From positions 24,622 through 88,621 of the IMG/VR virus record IMGVR_UViG_3300032053_000025: DNA of 64,000 nucleotides. The stretch is one strand, 5' to 3'. A program made the translations under genes and the position numbers. This document shows positions 26,901 through 34,942 of this stretch, piece by piece; within the stretch, counting starts at the first letter, position 1; every line of letters starts with the position of its first letter. The notes under the pieces are model-generated. The model was not told where the DNA came from and did not search any database. It saw nothing but the letters and a program-made list of their open reading frames with translations. This stretch comes from a virus.

Positions 26901-27266
26901 TTAGCTCTCCCGATAAAGTTGGATACGGCAATAAATACTGCTCAGGTCTTTTATTTGGCAACGACCGTCATTTGTTTTGTAGCCTACATACTCAACCCCA
27001 TCTATGACAAATTTCTGAGATAGTTTAAGTAGAGGTTTATAACGAATAAAAGTGATAATCTCCATTCCTTGGGATGTAGATATACCGCCCATCTTCCATT
27101 TAACTTGTTCAGAAGTTAAAGGGTTGCAGATAGCTTGAATTGGAATGGAACCTGTAAGGATAACTTTCTTATCCTGTTCTTCGGGGTCGCTTATAATACT
27201 GCGACCTACATATACTTGGATTTTTTTGCCTTGTTCGGACATTAAATCATCTAAAGGGTCGAGCAT
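26901..27266 (-). CDS. head-closure/connector-like protein, 121 aa
   Basis: TAAGGAG site. Small beta protein (VYVGRSIISDPEEQDKKVIL, FVIDGVEYVGYKTNDGRCQI) resembling phage head-tail stoppers, where an IDG-x-x-Y-x-V turn is frequent. Ends exactly where the next gene's start region begins. Confidence 0.5.
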   Translation of the reverse strand: MLDPLDDLMSEQGKKIQVYVGRSIISDPEEQDKKVILTGSIPIQAICNPLTSEQVKWKMGGISTSQGMEIITFIRYKPLLKLSQKFVIDGVEYVGYKTNDGRCQIKDLSSIYCRIQLYRES

Positions 27267-27278
27267 TTATATTACTCC

Positions 27279-27788
27279 TTATTTATTAAGTGTAGCCACC
27301 AATTGATTCACTTCATTAGTAATCTGAAAGGTTGCAACTTCGATGTAATTCATAGCTGTAATCGCCTTCCGGGGGGTCATGGGGTAAAACCCTTTTTCAA
27401 ATCTACCTATACCCGACCCAGGTTTGAATTCCCCTCTAATTTTAGGGTTTTCATCATATCCGGGAGGAATCGTTCTTCCGCTTTTTGCCACCCCCCAGTT
27501 TAACCATCTCCAAAAAGGGGCCATAGAGTTCATCTTATCAAGATCCCCAATCCAGAACCCATATCCCTTACCTAATTCATTAAAAAACTTATATTCAATA
27601 GCATTTTCTAATTTGCTATCGCTACCAGGACGAGTTTTCTTATTCTTAATAATGGAAATCATTAATTGATGAACTCGTTGGCCCAGCAAATCCAACTTAG
27701 CAGGTAACTCCTGCTCAAAAATCTTGTGCATCCTCGAACCAAAATCAATTAAATTCTCTCCGCTATCTATAACTCTAATGCTTATCAT
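27279..27788 (-). CDS. HK97 gp10-like neck protein, 169 aa
   Basis: N-terminal helix with FGSRMHKIFEQELPAKLDLL, then GYGFWIGDLDKMNSMAPFWRW and a C-terminal GFYPMTPRKAITAMNYIE. Phage gp10-like proteins have the same order: helix, aromatic loop, then a P-x-x-x-x-R/K-A segment. Sits with the connector genes. Confidence 0.5.
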   Translation of the reverse strand: MISIRVIDSGENLIDFGSRMHKIFEQELPAKLDLLGQRVHQLMISIIKNKKTRPGSDSKLENAIEYKFFNELGKGYGFWIGDLDKMNSMAPFWRWLNWGVAKSGRTIPPGYDENPKIRGEFKPGSGIGRFEKGFYPMTPRKAITAMNYIEVATFQITNEVNQLVATLNK

Positions 27789-27795
27789 AAATCAC

Positions 27796-28137
27796 CTATA
27801 ACAAATCATTATCCTTAATCTCATATTCAAATCTGCCCAAGAAATAACTATTGGTGCCTATTATTGCTTTTAGAGTTAAATAATGAGATTCAAGAGCAGA
27901 CATATCATTAGTATTAGCTTTAGGAATATGAATTGACAATAGCCCCCCAGATTCAGCAACACAATCAGAACTTTCCAATAATTGTGAATCTGAAACTCCT
28001 AACTCTGCTTCAAATGTAAGATCAGTAAAATCCGTAACTAAATCTCCATAAGAGTCGTAGATAGCAAATGTTAAATATATATCCTCATTCTGGAAAAATT
28101 TAGATTTTTGCTCTAATAAAACTGCGGAATATTGCAT
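27796..28137 (-). CDS. hypothetical connector-region protein, 113 aa
   Basis: TAGGAGTAAATT before ATG. Beta-sandwich-like (DIYLTFAIYDSYGDLVTDF, then ESHYLTLKAIIGTNSYFLGRF). Similar Ig-like proteins occur in virions. Unassigned. Confidence 0.45.
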   Translation of the reverse strand: MQYSAVLLEQKSKFFQNEDIYLTFAIYDSYGDLVTDFTDLTFEAELGVSDSQLLESSDCVAESGGLLSIHIPKANTNDMSALESHYLTLKAIIGTNSYFLGRFEYEIKDNDLL

Positions 28138-28154
28138 AATTTACTCCTATCAAT

Positions 28155-28721
28155 TTAGCTTAAATCTAGTATAGTGTTACAACCTATTCTATCATGAGAA
28201 AATTTTAAGATTAGTTTTTCTATTCTTTCTTCTTTGGATAACTTGTTTGGGTATCTTACCGATACTGTGCCTGTACTATAAGAAACAAAATCGGGTCTAA
28301 TTAAAATTGAGGCTACCATTACAATTAAAGATTGTTCTTTGACTTGAGGTATTGGATATACTTCGGTTTCGTCTGCACTTAGATCGAAGTGTATTGAATA
28401 ATTATAGCTATCTAAATACACTAAAGCAGACTTGATAAAATCCAATAATTCGGCGGTTGAATATTTATAATAAGTAAAAGTTATACTTACTACATTCCCA
28501 CTTGCAACACTACCTACATTGATAGTTACTGTTTGTGAAGCATAAGTATAAAGATTGGTTGCTAAGGTAGTTCCGTTGACCGCCACCGAAGTAACCGCTT
28601 GAACGTTAGAGCAAGCTATAGTGAATGTTCGACCACTACCGGCCTCATAGACCTCAGTGTCCGTCCTTAATTTATCCTCCACAGTGCTACGGATTTTAGT
28701 CTCGATCTTGTTTATAGTCAT
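28155..28721 (-). CDS. head-tail adaptor-like protein, 188 aa
   Basis: The start at 28721 (MTINKIETKIRS) has GAGGGATAAAA. N-terminal beta domain (FTIACSNVQAVTSVAVNGTT) and C-terminal helices (TAELLDFIKSALVYLDS; SKEERIEKLILKFSHD) like gp6-type adaptors, which have an alpha-helical bundle. First gene after the 199-aa protein and capsid, consistent with a connector. Confidence 0.5.
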   Translation of the reverse strand: MTINKIETKIRSTVEDKLRTDTEVYEAGSGRTFTIACSNVQAVTSVAVNGTTLATNLYTYASQTVTINVGSVASGNVVSITFTYYKYSTAELLDFIKSALVYLDSYNYSIHFDLSADETEVYPIPQVKEQSLIVMVASILIRPDFVSYSTGTVSVRYPNKLSKEERIEKLILKFSHDRIGCNTILDLS

Positions 28722-29295
28722 TTTTATCCCTCGGGTCATACTTCAATATTTTTGTTGGTTCATATATTATCTTAGCTAAAAGCAATTCATTTCCTCGTAA
28801 TCCTACACAAACCCAACCATTAATATAAAATACTTTTAATATAGGGTCAGCACTTTTCAATTTAACAAAAAGTGTGGAAACATTTATATTCTTTTTCCCA
28901 CCCTTATAATCATTGACTTCGATTGCCTCTTGAAATAACGTATCAATAACAAAATTCAAATATGTTAATAGTCTATTAGCCCCTTGAGGGGTTTTTGCCA
29001 ATAAAACTAAATATTTTCGAGTTGGAACCATCTTGGAGATATTGGTATTTATATCTGTAATTTCTACTTGTTTATCTGCGAAACCTGTAATAACTCCTAT
29101 TGCATCATTTTCGCCAAATATAACCTTATCCCCAAATTTTAACTTCTTAAATAATACATCTAAGTTAGATTTAATTGATAGGCGCAATCTTTGTTGAGTA
29201 ATGTAAAATTCACTGAATATGTCTGGAGTTTCTTTGATTTGGATTGCAATTTGAAGCTTTTCTTGCTTAGTTAATGTGCTTTTTAGTTTAAACAT
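28696..29295 (-). CDS. hypothetical head-region protein, 199 aa
   Basis: GAGG before ATG, and a 26-base overlap with the next gene. Helical N-terminus, then a barrel-like segment (FGDKVIFGENDAIGVITGFA) and a longer alpha/beta part. Next to the capsid gene but without a recognised fold. Confidence 0.45.
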   Translation of the reverse strand: MFKLKSTLTKQEKLQIAIQIKETPDIFSEFYITQQRLRLSIKSNLDVLFKKLKFGDKVIFGENDAIGVITGFADKQVEITDINTNISKMVPTRKYLVLLAKTPQGANRLLTYLNFVIDTLFQEAIEVNDYKGGKKNINVSTLFVKLKSADPILKVFYINGWVCVGLRGNELLLAKIIYEPTKILKYDPRDKNDYKQDRD

Positions 29296-29330
29296 GTGTG
29301 CCTCGGTTGTGGTAAATCATTGATTAAAAT

Positions 29331-29358
29331 AGGAACGGGGGAGCAATCTCCCGTTCCT
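29331..29358 (-). promoter_or_regulatory. strong hairpin directly downstream of the capsid gene
   Basis: AGGAACGGG (29331-29339) pairs with CCCGTTCCT (29350-29358), with further pairs closing a 4-base loop. It starts 8 bases after the capsid stop and lacks a T-run. Probably protects or processes the capsid mRNA. Confidence 0.6.
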
Positions 29359-29365
29359 AACTTAC

Positions 29366-30388
29366 TCACGCATGAAGGTAGCTAGAAAGATCCCCGGACT
29401 TGATTATAGCATTGGGGAGGTTGCAAAACCATATAATGCTCTCGTAACCATACACACCAAAACCCAGAACTTCAGTACCAGCAACCTGAGTCGGTGCAGG
29501 GTCAACAAAGATAGCCCTATAGGTTTTCGCATCAATTTCGGCACCCATCATCTTCGCAATAGCGGGAGAAATCTTCCGTCTTACAAAGGTAATAGGTTTG
29601 CCCATTCCGATACGAGTATTCCGAGCCATAAAGATCATTTTGTTAGCATCCAACAGTGCAGTAACGGCACTGTCATCCGCATATCCACCGGAACCGATAT
29701 TATGAGCTCCACCGGTCCATTTTACTGTCCCGAAGATTTTCATAACATCAATGCCGAGTTCCTTGAGTTTAGCAAGCAACCCAACATTGTAATTCCAAGT
29801 GTCCGCATAATCTTTATCATAGGTGTCAATTTTTTCCTTTATCGTAGACCCACACAGTAAAAGATAATCGTTTCCGTAATCTTCAACTGCATGCTTCATG
29901 GCAAAAATTATGTCATAAATGTCGTCCGCCGATTCAGGAAGTACTGCCGCTATTGCATCTTCCAACGCATGAGTTCCACCAACCATTCCAGGAGTCTTGC
30001 CATCTATAATGGCGTTAAGAATCATGCGAAGCTCCAATTTATCAAGAGCCCCTATAATTCTTTCTTTCTTCCTAGAAAAGATTGTAGTGTCGGGAGAATC
30101 CATTACATCAGGCACCAACACATACTGCTTTTTGGAATTCAAATGCTTAAAAGTCAACAGCGTGTCCGCTACAGGACTCGTCTTTACAGCCGTAATAACG
30201 CCGGTGGAAGTGGCTACGTCCAATATTTCGTCCGCATCCGTATCCTGAGCATCATAACGGTACACATGTTCCCCGGGTTCGGCTTCATCCAAATTAGCGA
30301 GTGCGCTAACCTCAACAGGAGTGTTGAGTGACGGATTAACCGGAACGCCGATGGTCTTTGCTATTTTCAATACTAATTCTTCGTACAT
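29366..30388 (-). CDS. major capsid protein
   Basis: 340 aa. The ATG at 30388 (MYEELVLKIAKTIG) is preferred to GTG at 30400 because AAGGTGGT is then well placed. Mixed alpha/beta HK97-like composition with LTFKHLNSKKQYVLVPDVMD, TIFSRKKERIIGALDKLELR (spine-helix-like), GNDYLLLCGSTIKEK and IFMARNTRIGMG; ends with FGVYGYESIIW. Local GC is visibly higher than in neighbouring genes, as expected of a highly expressed gene. It follows the protease/scaffold gene and precedes connectors, the standard order. Confidence 0.8.
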   Translation of the reverse strand: MYEELVLKIAKTIGVPVNPSLNTPVEVSALANLDEAEPGEHVYRYDAQDTDADEILDVATSTGVITAVKTSPVADTLLTFKHLNSKKQYVLVPDVMDSPDTTIFSRKKERIIGALDKLELRMILNAIIDGKTPGMVGGTHALEDAIAAVLPESADDIYDIIFAMKHAVEDYGNDYLLLCGSTIKEKIDTYDKDYADTWNYNVGLLAKLKELGIDVMKIFGTVKWTGGAHNIGSGGYADDSAVTALLDANKMIFMARNTRIGMGKPITFVRRKISPAIAKMMGAEIDAKTYRAIFVDPAPTQVAGTEVLGFGVYGYESIIWFCNLPNAIIKSGDLSSYLHA

Positions 30389-30465
30389 TTTTGTTACCAC
30401 CTTTTTTGAGATTTGTTACATTTACTTTATCTTTTTATACAATCTATCTTTACTACATTATCTTC

Positions 30466-32214
30466 CTATTTTTTGGACCAGTGTAATCTTGCTACCATTT
30501 TATCGTCAACTTCTTTACGCACCTTTTTATAATGCTCATCATCCGCACTAGGTTTATCTCCCACATGAGTTGAGGCCGTTTTTAACACAACTTTCTTAGC
30601 TATTGCCAATTGATACTGAGCCTCATCAATCAACTGGTCATCAGTTAAATCCTTGGCTAAATCGCCAAGTTCACTACGCCTATCTCCAACCAATTTTGCT
30701 TGGGCAAAATATAATACTTTCGCTTCACCCAACTGCTTAGTTAAATCCACTATCTGAGTTTCTTGAGTTAAACTTGCAATTGCTAAAGTATCAACTTTAG
30801 TCAAAGTTTCAACTAAAGAAGCCTTCGCCAATTTTGAATCGTTCTTCGCTTTGCGGATTTTTTCCGCAGCCTTCTTCAATAATACCTGTATACTTGCCTT
30901 ATCCATCTTCCAAACCGCTGGATCCATTGCTAATTCCTCCTTATTAGGAATATGCTTCGCTTCCGCAAAGCTTTCAATTTCTCGTTTAGTATTGTGTGCA
31001 ATATCTAATGGTGTTTTTAATCCACATTTAGCACATTTTACTTCTATCTTATCCATGTCAGAGGAAATTGCATAGGGGTTTTCCATATTGCAAGCCAAAC
31101 ATCTGACAGTACCCTGACGTAAAAACTTCAACCTCTTTAATAATTCATTGGGAGTTTGATCTTTAAACTTTACATCATACTCTTTTGCACAGGATTGGCA
31201 TTTTAAAGTTGCCTCTAATGTGGCATTCTTTAAGATTAACCAATTGCTTCCTCTGCAATTTGCACATGAAAAATCGAAATCAATCTTCTGTGCAGGCAGT
31301 AATACTTTGCCTGCCTTGTCTACTATTGATAAACAATTTGGGCATTTTATTGGGCTTGTTGAGCCTTGTATGAATATTGACTCGAAGTTGCTTCCGCAAT
31401 GCGCACAGATTATTTTTATAGGCCCTTCGGGAGTTGGAGGCACAATTGGGGGAGGTACAATTGTTGCTCCTAATTGCTGGTCTGCTTGAGCAAATAACAT
31501 ACTTTTGCAGACTTCGTTACAACCACCTTCACCTTTACATTTATCACACATTAAAGTGTTGTCCTTTAAAAAGGAAGTATTTAATGATGCAACCGCCAAA
31601 TCACTCATCAATAAAGTATCATAATGCTGTTTTGCTACTTCTAATACTAACGCATCGGGAGAAGCCGCAATAGTGTTCCCATCTAAATTTAACAAAATAG
31701 CACAACCGGCAAACTGAAATTTCTCAATTATATAATTTCCATTAGCTAAATTTTTGACATCTTTTTTATTATGCCAGACTTCATAAGACACCTTAAGGGT
31801 TTTCTTCTTAAACATTTCCTGAACTTTAGCCCATTCAGTATTAAATATTTTTTTATAAAAGGTCCCCCAAATTATAACCTTTTTCTCCTTTTCTATGTAG
31901 CGAAATTCAATAACCGCCCCACAAACATAACGCCGCACGTGATCTATATTAACAGGCTTCGCAATAAGAGTGGGTAATTTGCGTAAAATCTCAACACTAG
32001 GCAAAATTTCTTTATTATTATTTGCCTTGTCTGCCCAACAATAAGAAGCCTTGAAAATAGCTAAATCTACGGAATCTTCAAGAACAATTCCCTTAGCTTT
32101 TGCAATTTGCAATATCTCACTACGCTCCTCAGCAGTTTCTAAGAATAATACCTCGGAATTTTCCTGCATTTCCATTAAAAAATTCTCTAATTCTATCATA
32201 TTATAATCCATCAT
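30466..32214 (-). CDS. prohead protease-zinc ribbon-scaffold fusion candidate
   Basis: 582 aa, GGAGGAATA before ATG. Residues 80-148 (IAKPVNIDHVRRYVCGAVIEF and LKVSYEVWH) resemble prohead serine proteases, with His92 and Ser143 as candidate catalytic residues. Then come Cys-pair modules: CDKC/CNEVC (223-236), CAHC/CPNC (270-294), CANC/CQSC (317-342) and CLAC/CAKC (372-397). The last 150 residues are charged coiled coil, as in scaffolds. Its place just upstream of the capsid gene agrees. The protease call rests on pattern and position. Confidence 0.6.
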   Translation of the reverse strand: MMDYNMIELENFLMEMQENSEVLFLETAEERSEILQIAKAKGIVLEDSVDLAIFKASYCWADKANNNKEILPSVEILRKLPTLIAKPVNIDHVRRYVCGAVIEFRYIEKEKKVIIWGTFYKKIFNTEWAKVQEMFKKKTLKVSYEVWHNKKDVKNLANGNYIIEKFQFAGCAILLNLDGNTIAASPDALVLEVAKQHYDTLLMSDLAVASLNTSFLKDNTLMCDKCKGEGGCNEVCKSMLFAQADQQLGATIVPPPIVPPTPEGPIKIICAHCGSNFESIFIQGSTSPIKCPNCLSIVDKAGKVLLPAQKIDFDFSCANCRGSNWLILKNATLEATLKCQSCAKEYDVKFKDQTPNELLKRLKFLRQGTVRCLACNMENPYAISSDMDKIEVKCAKCGLKTPLDIAHNTKREIESFAEAKHIPNKEELAMDPAVWKMDKASIQVLLKKAAEKIRKAKNDSKLAKASLVETLTKVDTLAIASLTQETQIVDLTKQLGEAKVLYFAQAKLVGDRRSELGDLAKDLTDDQLIDEAQYQLAIAKKVVLKTASTHVGDKPSADDEHYKKVRKEVDDKMVARLHWSKK

Positions 32215-32777
32215 TATTCCTCCAGAAGCCCAACCGCAATTAAAATATTAGTAATATCTTTCCGCCCCGTGCTAACAATCAGCCTATTTACTCCTATTTT
32301 TTTCACACCATTAAAATCCCTGCTTACTTGAATCTTGCCTAATTTTATTCCTTGTAAATTTCCTTCTATTAAACTTGTAAATCCCTTAATCCCACTTAGA
32401 AGTTTCTTTATTGAAATATTAAAATCCTTGATTCCTGATATTTGTTGGTCTTTTAAAACTGTAAATTGTTTGGTGCCTGTAAATTTTCTATCAATCTTAC
32501 CTTCACACAGTTTGTTGCCTACTAAACCAAACTGCAAACTTGAATCAAATCCTTTGCTTCCTAAAATGCTATATTCTAATTCAACTGGAAATTGTTTAAC
32601 CCCATTTAAATCAAACTCATATTTGAATGGTACGTATACTGCTAATTTCTTCCTCTTTTTTGTGGTGGTTCCTCCATGTCTTTTAACAACCGGAGGGATT
32701 ATAATTTCTTCAACCCCACCTAAACCCCAAGTAATTAATTTTTGTAAGTATCCTAAACCTCTTGTAATTAGGTTCAT
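32214..32777 (-). CDS. late protein with G-x-K-x-F repeats, 187 aa
   Basis: Starts MNLITRGLGYLQKLITWGLG, containing two L-I-T-x-G-L-G units, then a basic linker. Residues about 55-165 are six to eight repeats of 13-16 residues with G-[VTIS]-K-x-F (NGVKQF, GSKGF, TGTKQF, SGIKDF, SGIKGF). Looks like a fibrous or solenoid virion protein. Its stop overlaps the protease gene start. Confidence 0.5.
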   Translation of the reverse strand: MNLITRGLGYLQKLITWGLGGVEEIIIPPVVKRHGGTTTKKRKKLAVYVPFKYEFDLNGVKQFPVELEYSILGSKGFDSSLQFGLVGNKLCEGKIDRKFTGTKQFTVLKDQQISGIKDFNISIKKLLSGIKGFTSLIEGNLQGIKLGKIQVSRDFNGVKKIGVNRLIVSTGRKDITNILIAVGLLEE

Positions 32778-33232
32778 TAAATTATTGGCTCCCTCTTAAA
32801 AGGATCTGTCATTGTAGGTAATCCATTGGAATCTAAAAGATTAAATTGATATAAAACCGCTATTCCGTCCTCAGCATATAAAATAAGCTTATTTTCCTTG
32901 ATTTCCCATTTGCCCTTCTCGATATTTAAAATTGTAGTTACATTCAATCCAATTGTAGTTAAACTTGCTTGTTCGGCTAAACCACCTGTATTATTAGTAG
33001 CCGATTGGTATCGTTCGTAATTATTTAATGAGGCACCGCCATCGGTGCGTATTGCATAATCTTTGGTGTCATCATACTCGGCAAATTCATAGGAATAAAA
33101 TCCCTCGGCAACTTCATTCATTGAGGCATCAGTAATTACTAAAGAATTATCCGATAAATCTCTAATTCTGATAGTGGGAGTTAATCCGGTCTTAGGTATT
33201 CCATTATCTGTAAAGAATGAAGTTATTAACAT
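32777..33232 (-). CDS. virion Ig-like protein, 151 aa
   Basis: Begins LITSFFTDNGIPKTGLTPTI followed by RIRDLSDNSLV, a pattern of baseplate/upper-fibre (BppU-like) N-terminal beta sandwiches. Then E-V-A-E-G-F-Y-S-Y-E-F. The C-terminal part is a separate small beta domain. It overlaps the fibre gene by 7 bases. Confidence 0.55.
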   Translation of the reverse strand: MLITSFFTDNGIPKTGLTPTIRIRDLSDNSLVITDASMNEVAEGFYSYEFAEYDDTKDYAIRTDGGASLNNYERYQSATNNTGGLAEQASLTTIGLNVTTILNIEKGKWEIKENKLILYAEDGIAVLYQFNLLDSNGLPTMTDPFKREPII

Positions 33233-34932
33233 ATTTTATCCTTGTCAGTATAAATATATTTTTTACCTGTTATTTTTTCAAGGTCTTTAACGGCATTAAA
33301 CATGTCTACAGTAATTTCTTTTTTTCCTTTTTCACTATGATATGACCAAGCCATTCCATCACTTTCTATTTGTGTCATCTCTATAATTTCTTTCGGAATA
33401 TTTTTAAAATTATGTGGTGAAATTGTAGTAATATTTCCTGCCTCATCTCTTACTCTACATTCTGCCAAACCTACTGAATAAAAATTATCAATATAAAATA
33501 TGTTTTCTGCATCGGCATTTAAAATTGTTATTATAATTGAATCAATAGCATCTTTATTTGCATCACTTACTGCAGAAATATCCCAAGTTACTGATTCCTG
33601 AGTATTTGCAACTAATACAGTATAAGTTTTTTCTGTAGTAGTTCCCCCACTATCATGTATTCCTATTTTTATATTCGCTCCAGTTCTTGAAGAATATATA
33701 TCGAATTTTAGAGTTTTTATTTTTGTCAAATCTATTACTGGAGATACTGTACGAGTAAGGGTTTTATTAAGACTGCCTGTTATCGCCGCCACTCCTTTTA
33801 ATGAATAAGAACCTTGAGTTTTGATGGTGACTTCGGAGTAGGATTGAAGAGAATGTAAATTTAACTCCATCATTTCTACTTCATTCATAAAAAATGCTGT
33901 TGTAGAATTATCATTACCAGCAGTTCCAATTATTCTATAATATCTATAAGAGGTGGAATTTGAAAAGGTAAATTCTTGCCATTCATACTTCCCCCCATCT
34001 CCATCACCAGAACTGATTGTAGTCCAATTAGAATTATCATTAGAACCATCAAAATTAAAATTACCAAAACAATATGCTACATTTTGTAAATTAATAAATC
34101 TTAACTTTCTTACCTTCTTTGTTACTCCGCTACCAAAATCATATTTCCACCAACCGCCATTAACCCCGTCATTTATTAAATAAGTAGCCGTATTACCATC
34201 TGCTGAAAGAGATGCTGGATTACCTACTCTTTCAGCATTTGATGTGGCAGTTCCACCAGTTACAACATTAGAACCATAAGTATCATTCAATCCATTACTC
34301 ACATACGCTGCCTGTGCCGCTCCATCAGAAGCATATTCCATATTATCTATTGCAATATCTGTAGCATCTGCATACAGCTGAACCTCATCTACCGGACTTG
34401 AACTCGGAATTGTTCCTTTTTTTATTGCTATAACACCTACTCCATTTGTACCTACAGTACCTCCATTTACTAAAATATTTATCAAACCTTGATATAAAGG
34501 ATCAAAATAAGTTTTTAACGTAGATTTTACAACACTCCATAGATTTTTCTTTAAAACATTTGAAGCGGCACTATCAATAATTGGAATTTCATCATTATCA
34601 GCAAAAGAGGTTTTATCCGTTGCTGCATGTAATAAAGTAGCTATTGTGGTCGCTGTTTCTACCGGAGACAATTCAGTCCAAGAAGAAATATATTTATAAA
34701 ATTTATCCTCGTCTTTAATATAAACTATCATTCCTTCTTTAGGGGTAATAAAATCCCAACCTGCACCATTGTCATCAACTATATAATTATCCTTTAAATT
34801 CCAAGCACCAGTCGCCCCAGCTCCAACAATATATCGTTTGCCTTTAGAATAGGCAGGAGGACTTGTTAAATCTTTGTCCTCTACTGCGGGTTGAAAAAAT
34901 GAAGTCTCTCGTGGGTCAACCTTGTACGACAT
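33226..34932 (-). CDS. tail fibre/receptor-binding protein with discoidin-like domain
   Basis: 568 aa. Residues 1-90 are a DUF2793-like anchor (GKRYIVGAGATGAW, then WDFITPKEGMIVYIKDEDKFY). Residues about 225-355 have a discoidin (F5/8 type C) pattern: GNTATYLINDGVNGGWWKYDFG, RKLRFINLQ, SNWTTISSGD and RYYRIIGT. Residues about 375-490 form another carbohydrate-binding-like beta sandwich. The C-terminus (EIIEMTQIESDGMAWSY) is short. Likely binds host surface glycans. Confidence 0.65.
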   Translation of the reverse strand: MSYKVDPRETSFFQPAVEDKDLTSPPAYSKGKRYIVGAGATGAWNLKDNYIVDDNGAGWDFITPKEGMIVYIKDEDKFYKYISSWTELSPVETATTIATLLHAATDKTSFADNDEIPIIDSAASNVLKKNLWSVVKSTLKTYFDPLYQGLINILVNGGTVGTNGVGVIAIKKGTIPSSSPVDEVQLYADATDIAIDNMEYASDGAAQAAYVSNGLNDTYGSNVVTGGTATSNAERVGNPASLSADGNTATYLINDGVNGGWWKYDFGSGVTKKVRKLRFINLQNVAYCFGNFNFDGSNDNSNWTTISSGDGDGGKYEWQEFTFSNSTSYRYYRIIGTAGNDNSTTAFFMNEVEMMELNLHSLQSYSEVTIKTQGSYSLKGVAAITGSLNKTLTRTVSPVIDLTKIKTLKFDIYSSRTGANIKIGIHDSGGTTTEKTYTVLVANTQESVTWDISAVSDANKDAIDSIIITILNADAENIFYIDNFYSVGLAECRVRDEAGNITTISPHNFKNIPKEIIEMTQIESDGMAWSYHSEKGKKEITVDMFNAVKDLEKITGKKYIYTDKDKIC

Positions 34933-34942
34933 ATATTTTCCT

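Noticed and set aside
29372-30331. Long plus-strand frames opposite the capsid gene
   Set aside because: They are antisense shadows of a well-supported minus-strand gene, with unlikely composition and no ribosome binding sites.
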